64,000 bases of DNA from Colletotrichum lupini (lineage: Eukaryota; Ascomycota; Sordariomycetes; Glomerellales; Glomerellaceae): the NCBI RefSeq assembly GCF_023278565.1, contig NC_064672.1, positions 6,014,001 to 6,078,000 of the forward strand. The letters run 5' to 3'. Positions 37,375 through 48,439 of this stretch are shown in pieces. Below the pieces are notes generated by a model. The model saw only the letters and a list, made by a program, of their open reading frames with translations, made no database searches and was not told the DNA's origin. How positions within the stretch are numbered: position 1 is the first letter of the stretch; each line of letters starts with the position of its first letter. A program made the position numbers and the translations under genes.

Positions 37375-39636
37375 ATGCCTACGAAAAGAGTTCGTCAGAG
37401 CGAGCGGCGTAGATGCGTCAAGGCTTGCGGGAATTGCAAGCGGCGCAAGGAACGCTGCGATGGTCAACAACCCTGTCGGAGGTGCGTGATCCGCAGAGTC
37501 GAAGCCGACTGCACCTTCATCGGCCCGCCGACGAACTTTGCCGCTGCGGAGGACTCGTCATCCGTGAGAAGTCCTGATCGCCCGCAGGTTCATGTTCCTC
37601 CTGCTCCTCCTCACCGAGGCAGTCCTCCCGGTCACGGTCAGGATCTCTTCAGCTCTTATGGGCCGACTGCCTCCTTTCATGAAGCTGTCATTTCACCGAG
37701 TCATCACCATCAGCACCGGCGCGCGTCGTCGTCAATCAGCCACCTCTCACAGAGCACTGCGGTACCAAAGGTATCGCGACTCATCGCAGATGGCAAGGGA
37801 CGGTTCATGTTCATCGGCGACGCCGCCAATCTGGCCTTCTTGAAAGTGATACGCCGGCTTGTGCGCGATCGCGTCGGCCTGTGCCCCTTCACTGATGATC
37901 CCTTACGGCATATCATGGTCGAGGCGACTCCTGAAGGCCGCCCAAAATGGATCATCACGAATCCCGCCGATATCCCCTCCAAGCCTAGCACTGAGCAGGC
38001 AAGATATCTGCTGCGGTGGTATCTCCGTGCAACAAACTGTATTCTCGATGTTTTTAATGAGTCTGAAATCCTCAAGGACCTCGAACATTGGCTGCGTGGA
38101 GAGCCCATGAGTCAAGATGAAGAGGCCATGAACTGTATCTTCTTTCTGATATTCGGCATCGGCGCACAACGATGCCCGGATGATCGGGATGCCGATGCAG
38201 AGAAGTATTTCAACTATGGTCGATTCCTGGCAGTCTCGTATGCCATGGAGAACCCAACAAACAACACGGTGCGCAGTTACATCCTCATCACCGTCTACCT
38301 CCTCGGTGCATCGCGACGCAACTCAGCCTTCATGCACCTGGGCGTCGCTACCCGTGCCGCCTACGCGCTGGGGATTCACCGGCGAGACGTCCCGGCGCTT
38401 TTCTCAACACAAGAGCAAGACACCCGGGATCGACTGTGGAAAGCCCTCCGGGTTCTGGATCTATTCTTGGCCGCCTCATTAGGTCGGCCGTTGGCGACTT
38501 CCGAGACCCGAGATACATCAGCAAGCGAGAACTACTCTGCCTCACTGGATCTTTGCGCGATCTTCGAATCGATCTTGAACGACGTCTACGCCAAGCGTAT
38601 GGTGTCTACAGAAACACTCGAGCGTATCAGCGAACAGCACCGTCGATGGGCCGCGAAGTTCAGTGATGGTCTCGCGGCTGACGGGATGAAACCCAGCAAG
38701 TATGTTGACGCCGATGACGGTGAGAGATATCCGAACATAGGGCTTTACCACATGAAAGAAGCATACTACTGGAGTATCATGCTGTTATCACGGCCTTTTC
38801 TCATCGACTTTGTCTCGAGAAACATTGCGCGCACCCGGACGACGTCCATGTGGGCCGAGGAAACGCCCTTGTCATCACCGTCCGACCAACTTCTGGTCCA
38901 TGCCTGCGTGGACTCTGCAATACGGACAATCGACCTCCTCTCAACCCTCATCCCGGACAAAAACGTAGCTAAACGACATCCCTTTGTCATCAACTCTGTC
39001 TTTGTCTCCGCCCTGGTCCTCGGCCTGGCCGTCTTTGGTGACCTAGACAGCACATTCCCGTTAGACCATGGCTTGAACGACGCGCAAGCGCTACTGAAGA
39101 AGTTCAGCAAGCACGATCCTGTTGCAAGCAGAGAGCTCGCCATCGTCGAACATCTCCAGAGCGCATGTGTCCTGTACCGAGAACGGAGGGCACGCCGGAA
39201 AATGGAGTGCCAGGGTATGCTCATCGGCGAGCTCTTTGGGAGTGTCCACGAAGGCGGCCCGTTATCGAATGAAGCTTCAAAATTCGGCTCGAATGCTGTT
39301 CAGCGAGACATCCGATACTTTGGCAACCATCGACACTTGAGCACATCAGAAGCGGGGGAGATCAACAGCCTGGACCAGAGTGTCTCACTGACGACCGGGA
39401 GCACCGATGGGCCACAAATGTTGGGTAGCGAAACTGGTCGAGGAACAAACGTGATCCAGGCACTTACTCCGTCGACCGATATACTACTTCCAATGTCACC
39501 ACGGACGCTGCTCTTCGACTCTTATGGGCAAGATATGCCTTTCTTCCCAACGATGGACGCGAGCATGGCGCACCTGGGCTACACGGATGAGATGATGCTT
39601 GCCGATGCAGGGACTTTGATGGAACCGCCGTGTTAG
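37375..39636 (+). CDS. Zn2Cys6 transcription factor, 753 aa
   Basis: Single-exon gene. The ATG at 37375 (MPTKRVRQSERR) is chosen because nothing upstream in frame has an ATG. The binuclear zinc cluster is complete: Cys18-x2-Cys21-x6-Cys28-x5-Cys34-x2-Cys37-x8-Cys46, with a basic CKRRKERC loop. A His/Ser/Pro-rich disordered linker follows, then a fungal-specific transcription factor (MHR) domain from about residue 150 to 550, with the recognisable YILITVYLLGASRRNSAFMHLG segment. The C-terminus (DILLPMSPRTLLFDSYGQDMPFF) is acidic/aromatic and may be an activation domain. Its place in the middle of the catabolic genes makes it the likely pathway regulator; this is inference. Confidence 0.93.
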   Translation: MPTKRVRQSERRRCVKACGNCKRRKERCDGQQPCRRCVIRRVEADCTFIGPPTNFAAAEDSSSVRSPDRPQVHVPPAPPHRGSPPGHGQDLFSSYGPTASFHEAVISPSHHHQHRRASSSISHLSQSTAVPKVSRLIADGKGRFMFIGDAANLAFLKVIRRLVRDRVGLCPFTDDPLRHIMVEATPEGRPKWIITNPADIPSKPSTEQARYLLRWYLRATNCILDVFNESEILKDLEHWLRGEPMSQDEEAMNCIFFLIFGIGAQRCPDDRDADAEKYFNYGRFLAVSYAMENPTNNTVRSYILITVYLLGASRRNSAFMHLGVATRAAYALGIHRRDVPALFSTQEQDTRDRLWKALRVLDLFLAASLGRPLATSETRDTSASENYSASLDLCAIFESILNDVYAKRMVSTETLERISEQHRRWAAKFSDGLAADGMKPSKYVDADDGERYPNIGLYHMKEAYYWSIMLLSRPFLIDFVSRNIARTRTTSMWAEETPLSSPSDQLLVHACVDSAIRTIDLLSTLIPDKNVAKRHPFVINSVFVSALVLGLAVFGDLDSTFPLDHGLNDAQALLKKFSKHDPVASRELAIVEHLQSACVLYRERRARRKMECQGMLIGELFGSVHEGGPLSNEASKFGSNAVQRDIRYFGNHRHLSTSEAGEINSLDQSVSLTTGSTDGPQMLGSETGRGTNVIQALTPSTDILLPMSPRTLLFDSYGQDMPFFPTMDASMAHLGYTDEMMLADAGTLMEPPC

Positions 39637-40004
39637 TCTTGAAGGGAAGATGCGTGTTTTGAAGTAGACTATGTACAACCTATTAGCGACTAAATGACCA
39701 AAATACCAAGCGATGAACCACAACAGATGCCTACAAACAAGCAGATGGGACTTGTATGTGATGATGTATCGTTCAGTAAGCTCGATCACCCATGCACTGT
39801 CAAGCCCAGCGAATCACACACATAGCGCTCACGAGAATTGGACCAACGTGACTATACTTGTTTGAATTCATTAGATCTAGGTCTCCTCCAAACAAGAGCC
39901 GAGCTTCCGTTCCTGCGATATACTGCAGCCCAAGTTCGAGACCCTGCATATTACTTGCATGACGTATCTTCAAGAAAACCTAAAGAACCCCCACCCGTGG
40001 TACC
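39637..40004. other. Convergent 3' region
   Basis: About 370 bp between the 3' ends of the regulator and the hydrolase. Nothing is seen beyond the two 3' untranslated regions. Confidence 0.5.
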
Positions 40005-40810
40005 TCAGAAAGTCTCGCCTGCTGATCTCCTACAGGCAGCAATGACCTCATCCGGCTTGCTCAAGAACGGAGAGTGACTCGCTTGAATCGTCTCCACGGT
40101 TACGTCTACACCAGCGGTGTCAATCATCTGCTGTTGGCCTTGATGAGGAATCGCGTTGTCGAGTTCACACTTGATGTAGGTTACTGGTATATCCTTGTAC
40201 GCAGGATACGTGAGCTTGCTGTAGAATGTCTGGTAGCTGTGGTGCTTGAGTCCTGCGATTGCCTCCTTGATGGCGGCTTCGTCCATGTCGTTGTAGAAGA
40301 TCTCTTCTGGGCGTGCGGGGTCGACCTTTGTCTTGTCGTCGGACACGATGAACCAAGGAAGAGGGTTGCCTTGAAGCATGTCGAATAGTGAGACTCCTGG
40401 AGGTGTTTTGTTAGTCACATGATCCTCTCAATATCTTTTGGCCAGAACCTACCTTCTGGAACCATAAAGGCCGCGCAGAATACCAGTCTTACAACGCCAC
40501 CAGTCTTGCCCTCCTTCCCCCGAGCTGCCTTGCCCAGCCCACGGCAAGCTTCGCAGCCTACGATACCGCCATAGCTATGCATGAAGAGCACAACGTCTTC
40601 GCCAGCATCTACGCTCTTCTCAATCTCTTGTCGAATGGCCGCGACATCGGGCTGGAAGTCTGACAGCGGAGGCTCCGCACCATAGCACGGGAGCTGAACA
40701 GACTTGGTGGGATATCCGAGAGCCTCGAGCTTCGAAGTCACCGGCTCGAACTTGGTCGCGCAGTGCCACGCGCCGGGAACGAAGATGAAGGTAGGCTTGG
40801 TGGCAGTCAT
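40005..40810 (-). CDS. Alpha/beta hydrolase of methylesterase (MES/SABP2-like) type, 249 aa, 2 exons
   Basis: Exons 40810..40453 and 40396..40005 join in phase. The start MTATKPTFIFVPG is chosen because it begins right at the first beta-strand; an in-frame ATG at 40930 would add 40 unconserved residues. The catalytic triad is visible: Ser79 in FMHSYGG (His replaces the first Gly of GxSxG, a known variant), Asp199 in KCELDNAIP and His227 in ASHSPFLSKP. The HSPFLSKP end and oxyanion GAWH are typical of the plant hydroxynitrile lyase/methylesterase branch, which includes methyl salicylate esterases. It is divergently placed with the salicylate hydroxylase-like gene, so cleavage of an aromatic ester or amide to feed that enzyme is plausible. 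Substrate is not proven. Confidence 0.85.
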
Positions 40811-41842
40811 TTCGATAGCGAGAAAGTCTGGTGTACCCTTTAGCGTCGAAGAAAATGTTGGTGTAAACTGTCTTGATCGATTGACAGAAGCAGTGGGACC
40901 ATTTGAATCATTTTTAAACTCTTTCCCCACGGGGAGGATCTCAACTCCGCGAGATGAGATCCAGGGACCAGAAGCAAATTACCCCAGACCAACGGCATGA
41001 TGACTTCGGACCGGAGTCCGGGGTAGAGGCAGCATGACCTGGCTATTTGGTACTATTTTGGACACTAAAGCGCGTTGGCAGCTGTGGCGCCTGGGATAGA
41101 CGGTGTTAGTGCTCAGTGGCTTTGAGCCCCCAGCCCCCAATGAGGGGATCTAGACTGCACAACAAACGACTTTAAAGTTTCGGGGATTCACATTATTGAA
41201 AGATAGTGAAATATGCGATCTACAATTCGTCCCATTCGTTTTCCCCTCTTCAGTGCCGAGATGATACTCCGCAGTCCACCTATGCACATGTGGCACGCTT
41301 GCGCCGCCACCCGAAGCTGACCTTCGGCATATGGTCCATTGTTTGAAGCCCCATTCCCGACGCCTGAACCCGTGATCCGATAGGCTACACCCCGTGCCTT
41401 GGGGGGAATTTGAGCTGCTGGGACCTTTAAGCCGAATGAATTTGCCCATCCGATGGGCCACCGATGCAGTGCTTCCGTTGTCGTTCGGGCACTTCGGCAC
41501 TGGCGTAACGTGGGTCGCGGCCGGGGTCCGGGGGGAATAGGGTCAGCCAGAATCATCGAGAGCGTCATAGGTCCCAGCCGAGCAGCCGGTCTAGGAAGTA
41601 AGGGGCAGTTAGCCTTGGTAATTTGTCTGCTTTGTCGGCCCTTATTTCCTAGCACCAGCGATATATTCTTGCGTATTTCTTCATCGCTGTGATCTACGTG
41701 CAAGTCTACAGACTAAACACGGAGATCTGTTCCGCAAAGCTACAAGAAGTCGTTTCACGTAGTCTGAACTGCCCACCACCTCGAATTACCACATTTAGAC
41801 TTTGCCCTTCGTTATCACAAGAAATTTTCTGCCTCAATCGAC
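40811..41842. promoter_or_regulatory. Divergent promoter between hydrolase and salicylate hydroxylase, two CGG-N3-CCG sites
   Basis: CCGGAGTCCGG at 41011..41021 is a perfect inverted repeat containing CGG-AGT-CCG. A second site, CGG-GGT-CCG, is at 41522..41530, about 310 bp before the hydroxylase start. Inverted CGG triplets are the standard target of Zn2Cys6 dimers, and such a regulator is encoded 2 kb away. Site function is inference. Confidence 0.4.
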
Positions 41843-43198
41843 ATGGCACCACCAGAAGAGTTTTGCCAGACGCCAAACAAGCCCTTCAATGTGGCTGTTG
41901 TGGGTGGTGGTATTGCGGGCTTGACCTTGACCCTTCAACTCCTCCAGAACAGAATACCGACGACGCTATACGAACAGGCGCCAAAGTTCGGTGAGATCGG
42001 TGCAGGCGTGTCTTTCGGTCCCAATGCGCTAAGGGCTATGTCCTTGATCTCACCCCACGTGCGGCAAGCTTTCGAGAACCAGGCAACACACAACGAATCA
42101 GAAGACCACCAGGACGTATGGTTCGACTTCAGGTACGGCCAGACTTGTAACGACAAGAACAAAGAGGGAGACCTGATCTATCGGCAAAAATGCGAAACCG
42201 GTCAGACTGGTATTCACAGGGCACACTTCTTGGACGAGTTGGTCAAATTACTGCCCGACGGAGTTGCCGTATTCGGCAAGAGGGCAGAAAAGTACGAGAA
42301 TGACGGGAAAAGCGTTCTGCTCACTTTCCAAGATGGCACGACCGCTCGCCACGATGCTGTCATCGCCTGTGACGGTATCAAGTCTAGATTGAGGAGTTTG
42401 ATGCTCGGCGAGGATCACCCGGCATCCAAAGCTGTTTTCTCTGGAAAGTATGCCTATCGAGGTCTTATCCCCATGGAGGAGGCGGAGAAGCTTCTGGGCG
42501 AGGAATTGGCAAAGAACGCCCAGATGTACTTCGGCAGAAATGGCCACATCTTGACCTTTTCTGTCGCAAAGGGTAAAATCATGAACGGTGAGCCAATTAT
42601 TCTTCCACCTTCAGTCTTGTGACAATGGCTAATCAGGAATTTAGTGGTGGCCTTCGCCAGTGCTAAGGAGTGGAAGTCGGACAAGTGGGTTGTCTCTGTA
42701 GAGAAGGATGACATGATCCGCGACTTCGAAGGCTGGGGCGAGAAGTCCAGACAAATTATCCAGCTTATGCAGAAGCCAGACGTATGGGCACTATTTGAGC
42801 ACCCGCCCAGTCCGACGTACTTCGAGGGGCGACTCTGCCTACTGGGAGACGCCGCTCACGCATCCACGCCTCACAAGGGATCCGGCGCGGGCATGGCGAT
42901 TGAAGATGCGTACATCCTCGGCAACCTGCTGGGCTCCATCTCTGATGCTAGTCAACTTGAGGCAGCTTTCTCGACGTATGACAAGACGCGAAGAGAGAGA
43001 TCCCAGCAACTTGTCGTCGACAGCCACGAGACTGGTCAGCTGTACGACTTGGAGTTCAGCGAGGACTCTGAGTGGGTTGCTGACAATCTATCAAAGCGAA
43101 TGGAGTGGATTTGGAAGTACGACTTGACTGATGAGTTGGAGAGAGGGAAGAGAGAGTTGACGAAGGAAGGGTCCGCTGAGACAAGGGCGCAGCTTTGA
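41843..43198 (+). CDS. Salicylate hydroxylase-like FAD monooxygenase, 432 aa, 2 exons
   Basis: Exons 41843..42587 and 42645..43198 join in phase (GTGAGC donor, TTTAG acceptor) to 432 aa, the usual length of fungal salicylate 1-monooxygenases. Such enzymes use NAD(P)H and O2 to turn salicylate into catechol, or closely related benzoates into diols. The three flavoprotein hydroxylase motifs are present: VAVVGGGIAGLTL (dinucleotide binding, residues about 17-29), AVIACDGIKSRLR (DG motif, about 172-184) and LCLLGDAAHASTPHKGSGAGMAIEDA region (GD motif, about 330-355). Cytosolic, with no signal peptide. Together with the intradiol dioxygenase in the same cluster it would give a two-step route to ring opening. 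Exact substrate is unproven. Confidence 0.9.
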
Positions 43199-43386
43199 GC
43201 ATGGCGTTCAGGGGTAAGGCTTCATTAGCGAGTAGAGCGAAAATGTAGTTATCGGCTATTCCACCGTCCATATTATTTTCGATTACAATGCCTAAGTATC
43301 TTAACTAATTAGAGATTTCTGTTGAATTACAATTATCCGGTGAGCAAGTGTTTGCTACCATCTTCTCGCAGACAGCACTCTGCTGC

Positions 43387-45511
43387 CTACTCTTCAACCG
43401 GACGTTCTCCCGCAAGCAACGTCTCCTGGATTCTTTGAGACGGTAGCCATCTTTCTGCAGGAATGAACCACCAAGAAAGAATAGCGAAGATTGTGACGAT
43501 GCCCATGATGACCGGGGCATAGTTGAGTGTCGATGCCTCAACCGGAAAAGCATAGGGCGAGAACAGCACAGCAACGACCCAGCCGTTCCACAAGACAGCA
43601 ATTGCCTGGAAAGGCTTGCTCAGGCGTCCGAGACTCCAAGCAGGCTTCGGGAATTGCTTTGGTGTCAGGAAAAGGCGACAAAGGCAGATCAGACCGTAAG
43701 CTGCGGCTGAAGGAACACCCGCAGCCGAGACGAGGGAAGTAAAGGCCACTGATGACGGAAGAATCGTGCAGGTGATGACAGAGGCCACACCCCAGACGAC
43801 CAAGACGGCGTTTCGGGGTTGGCCATCGACAACTTTGGCAACCCAAGGAGACCAAGGGAGAACTCCGTCTCGTGCCACGGCGAACACCAGACGCGACGCC
43901 GCCAGAATTGCAATCGCAGTGTTCTAAGCGAGGGTCAGCACGTTATTCAATAGACACGGGAATAAGGTACGAGAAAAGACAAAGATGACTTACAAACCAC
44001 AGTGCGACAATGCAAACGATGTTCATGAAAATGTGGCCTCCCTCTCCGAGAATGGCTGCATACAATGGTACAAATGGCTGGGCGCCGCCAAAAGAGAAAA
44101 GGGTGTCCGCATCAGGCTGTGTCAAATTCCATTAGCAGGGTTCGTTCCTGCGCTGCATTTGAGAAGAGCATAAACTTACGACGCAGAACAGAAATAATAT
44201 CACGACAACAAAGCCGCCAATCCCGCTGACCACGGTACTCCAAAAGATGCCGCGAGCGGCAGCGACGCTTGCATTCTTGGTCTCCTCCGCAACGTGCCCC
44301 GACGCGTCGAATCCGATGAGAATACCGGCAGTAGCGAGATACGAGAGACACCAATTCCAACCGGCCGGAGCGCCGGTCCCGTTGTAGGTGGTCATGAAAG
44401 CATCATGGGCAGATCGGAAGCCGTACTCGCTCTTGCTTGTCGCGACCGGTAGCCAGACCATGTTTAGAACAAAGTCCAGCAACACGAACCCGGTCGACAA
44501 GTAGAAGATCCATTTAAAGTAGCGGGCTGTGCTTTTGTTAGCTTGTCAATGATGGCACATAGGAGTCTAGGTGGTCTCACGAGGCAGGAGGTTCCAGATG
44601 GCAGCCAAGGCCAGCATGACCTCTGTAGTGATCCATTGAACAGCGCGAAATTTGACGCTTGAGGAGTCAGAAGGGAAGTCGAGATTGAAGACAACAATCT
44701 CCTGTTGCAAAGTCAGAGACTGTTACAGAGAAGTCAGTTCTTTGTGCCATCACTTACCGAAAGCATGTAGTTCACAGCGGCTTGTGTGTTGCCTGAGAGG
44801 GATCAGTGACTCAGATTGGGAAGATGCCTCAGAAGTTGTTGTCAACTTACTCGCACAAAAAGTTGTCCATGCTGTGGTACTCCACCATGCGACGATGAAG
44901 CCGAAGAATCTGCCAAATCGGGGTCCGCCAGCTTCAGCAGCCCATAGGTAGATGGATCCCGCCAAGGGTAGAGAGGAGCAGATCTCTGCAACGACTGCGG
45001 CGGTGATGAAGGTAAAGACGCAAGTTACGATGAAACTCGTCCTATCTGAATGTAAGACGTTGCAAATGCACATCGGTGAGTGCAGACACTAGCACCTACC
45101 AGTAAGCCAGGTTACCTCCAGCAGCAATGCCGGTAGAGAATGTCACTCGGACTCCACCAATGAAGTAGAGGGCAGCTAAACGAGATCAGAAATGACGAAG
45201 AGAACCAGCAGACTGGATACGGCGTACCGAACGTTGTCGCAAAGTTGTGGAACGTATTGAATGTCCGGTGCAGCACCTAGAAGAATGAGTTATTTGTGTG
45301 AGATGGGCTGACTTTTGAAATCGTCTGCTCACCGGCTTGTAGCCTAGGTTTTCCTGCCGATTCTGCGGTTAGCTGACTGAAATGCAATGCTTTCATGCTG
45401 TGTGTTGCTCACCAAGACCCGGGCATCTTTTGAAGACTCATCTTCTGCGTCGCTCTGGAAGGTGTTCGCGTTCTTGGCGACGCCTTCGTCTTGGCGCTCA
45501 GTCGCAGCCAT
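43387..45511 (-). CDS. APC-family amino acid/choline-type permease, 532 aa, 10 exons
   Basis: Exons 45511..45413, 45353..45333, 45276..45228, 45175..45100, 45041..44851, 44792..44758, 44701..44581, 44526..44180, 44116..43994 and 43923..43387 join in phase. Exon 2 is only 21 nt and encodes ENLGYKP, part of the conserved LGYKP-V-LHR motif before membrane segment 1. The product has about 12 hydrophobic segments. Hallmarks of the fungal GABA/choline permease group are LAEICSSLPLAGSIY-like (VVAEICSSLPLAGSI), FVAWWSTTAWT-type (FIVAWWSTTAWTTF) and the later FAVARDGVLPWS motif. It would move an amino acid, polyamine or choline-like solute across the plasma membrane with protons. Neighbours suggest import of a nitrogen-containing aromatic conjugate or of an amino-acid precursor. 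Confidence 0.9.
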
Positions 45512-46449
45512 GTTGATGATGTTCTCGATGTTGGTCCAAGCTGAGCGAATTAGCGACGTCGGAGCGAACAAATGCGGATGGAGGGGACGTCGTCTTATGG
45601 GAGATGGAGTATTCGGGCCGCCCAGGGGCCGTTGAAAAATCTAATTAGTGGGACGGAAATGTTCGGCTTTTGCGTGTGAAGAAATACGAATCTTCCAATG
45701 ATTGCCGCATGTGCCAATGGCTGACTTACTTAGTCGCGTGATGTGGGACTGAATGACGGCATCGGTAAATCGTACGAAATAGCCTTAGCAGCAACTTGGT
45801 GACACCAAACGAGATGAGTCTTTAGACAGGTCGATGAACAGATAATTTGCTATTAGATGTAGTATAATGTGTGCTTTGAACAACATTACACCCGGACTTG
45901 TGGTTTCAAGTCCTCTGCTTGCTCCATGATATAATACTCTACACTACTAACACATCGCACAATGGGGCGCTGAGTAAGTACATGTAGCATCAGGCCGGGT
46001 TTGACAAACGTTGAGAGACGATCACAACCATCCACACACTGAGGGACTGATATACTCCGCCTTTGGCAATGATAGCATCTTTCTCTCTTCACTTACCGCC
46101 ATATTTCTCTCTTTTTCTTCGGAGGTTGAGATTAGATTGGGATGTCGCCGCGCTCCGCGTGCCCCTGCCAATCAGGTCAACGTAAGCAACCCCGGGTTGA
46201 CTGCCAGTTGGGGGATGGTACGATAGGTTTCGGGCATCAGGTCCATCACGCAATCGGCACTCAAAGAACGTGACGCATTGGATCACAGGACACGGTCAGT
46301 CTTGAGTAGTTCTTCGACGTTCTAGATGCTCAGGGTTCAGTATTCACCGTAGATATGAAATTGAGAAAATTGGGCGAACTTCATTGGCGCCGACATCTTG
46401 TGACTCTCACTTCGAAACTCTCTTGGGAAACTGAAGGTTCAATGCTAGA
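45512..46449. promoter_or_regulatory. Divergent promoter between permease and P450
   Basis: About 0.9 kb between two divergently transcribed genes; it marks the border between the catabolic cluster and the P450/isocyanide region. No coding frame or repeat of note. Confidence 0.4.
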
Positions 46450-48439
46450 ATGGCGATCCTCGTTCTGACTTCGCTGGTTGCTCTATGCATTGTGGTGGTG
46501 ACAGCGTTCAAGGTATTTATCATCTCAAAGGGCTCAAATCTTCAACTTGAACGGACGATTGACACTCTCCAGACCGTCACCAAAGCTCACGCATCTCCCC
46601 TATCTCGTATTCCTAATGCTGGATGGGGAGCAGACTATTCGAGGTTGATCTGGGCTTTTCGTCAAGAACACCGAGGCAACGTCACCCTTGAACTTCCAAG
46701 ATTGCATGAGACCCTAGGTAGCTCCGTTTTCCCCCTCAAACCATTGACACGGGTGGCAACTGATCCTATTGTCCTCCTAGGACCTCTTATCCGAATTGGT
46801 CCCAATGAGCTATCGTTCTACTCCATCGACATCTACGATACAGTCCATAAAGTCAATAGCGGATTTGCGAAAGATCCCCGAAACTACGGAGAATTCGTCC
46901 AAGATGAACATCCCGCACTCTTCTCTATCACGTTCGTTACAACCCTTCTGAAAGAAACGTAGCCTTTCTGTTTATGTCCTAACAGCCCGTAGAGATCCTC
47001 AAGAGCATTCCAAGAGGCGGAGAATTCTTGGTCAACTCTTCAGCCGCAGCAATATTGAGAAGCTTGAAGGGTTAATGCTTCATCATATTGATAATTTTGT
47101 CTCGGCAGTCGAAAGAAGAAGCGTCTCTTTTGACATAGGCCCTGCCTGCCGTGCTCTTGAGGCAGATATCATATGTGAGACGCCACGGTATGACCCGGCT
47201 CTGCGTTCGTCAGCTGACTTCTCAAGCGGATTTCTCATTCGGTGAAGCCTTGTCGGCCGTGTCTGCCTGGTCAAAAGGAGAAGAAGTTGCTCTTATATCA
47301 AAGAACGATGAAAAAGCGACATTTTTACCTCTGGTACGTCTTAGGGTCTTGGAACTTGTGAAGTCTAGACAAAGCTGACCATGTAGATGATGAACTTCCC
47401 GCTTCTGTACTCAATCTGGGTGAGAGTAGAAGACTTCTTGTGTCATATGGAAGGCTTGCGTACATCCTCTAAAAAGGGACTACGGCAATACGACGAGGTT
47501 CGTTCAAAAGATACGAAACTTGTTAGCGTACTAATTCGAGAAGTGGACGCACAAAGCTTGGGTCCGAAACAAAGATCCAGGCCGAAAGTCACAATTTCCC
47601 AATCTGCTCAACGTCATGGTTTCAGCTGGCGTGCCGACTCAGACTGCCCTATCAGAGGCCAAGGAGAACCTGGGACCTGGGACCGACACCACCTCTGCAT
47701 CCCTCGCCCATATCCTCTATGCCCTTTCCTGGAACCCGACTTATCAGCAGAAGTTGTATAAAGACCTAGCATCCCGCGGATTTCCCACGGATTTCAATAC
47801 TTTAGAAAACATCCCTCGCTTGAGAGCTTGTGTCAAAGAAGGCATTCGTTGGGCTGGTGCATCTGTGGCGATGTTGCCCCGTGTGGTTCCCAAGGGTGGT
47901 GTTGAGCTATGTGGAAATTTTGTTCCCGAAGGCGTAAGTCACCACAGTGGCATGTTTAGTGATTCATTACCATCTCTAACGGTCAATGTGTTCCACAGAC
48001 TATTGTAACTTCATCACCGGTCTGGTACCTCAGAGACAAGTATGCGTACCCGAATCCAGAGTTGTTTAATCCCTATCGCTGGATAGATGATTACGGCTTG
48101 AACACTACAGAGGATGTACTACGAGACAAGTTTTACATTGCATTCTCTAAAGGCGCAAACACTTGTATCGCAAATCAGTAAGTGCCGTGACCCCAAATGG
48201 GCATACAGTCACTGACAAGAAACCTCAGCTTTTCGTACCTAGAATTGTACATGAGTGTCGCGAAGATGGTCGCAAACTTTGAAATCAGTCCTGCCACTGA
48301 ACGACATAGACCTGCGCAGGTTGCAGGACTAAATAATGCAGACTGGCAACCAGTGCAACTTCCAAAGAGAAAGGAATGGGTTTCAGCCGTAGTCACGGAA
48401 CCCCTGCTGATCAAGACTGTGCCACGAAGACACGTTTAG
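46450..48439 (+). CDS. Cytochrome P450, 553 aa, 7 exons
   Basis: Exons 46450..46931, 46993..47174, 47227..47333, 47387..47497, 47544..47933, 47999..48177 and 48229..48439 join in phase to 553 aa. An N-terminal membrane anchor (ILVLTSLVALCIVVVTAF) places it on the ER. Visible landmarks are DPQEHSKRRRILGQLFS (helix C region), the I-helix LGPGTDTTSASL (AGxDTT type), the K-helix ExxR in KEGIRW, the aromatic region FNPYRWID, and heme-ligand Cys480 in FSKGANTCIAN. The heme loop departs from the FxxGxRxCxG consensus: Asn replaces Arg and Ala replaces the last Gly. Two introns use rare GTTCGT donors. It converges on the isocyanide synthase gene, so it may oxidise that product, but it could equally belong to the catabolic cluster. 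Confidence 0.83.

Noticed and set aside
46932..46992. Frameshift or stop in the P450 after exon 1
   Set aside because: Using the GTTCGT donor with the later CCCGTAG acceptor gives an in-phase join to DPQEHSKRRR, so no damage needs to be assumed.
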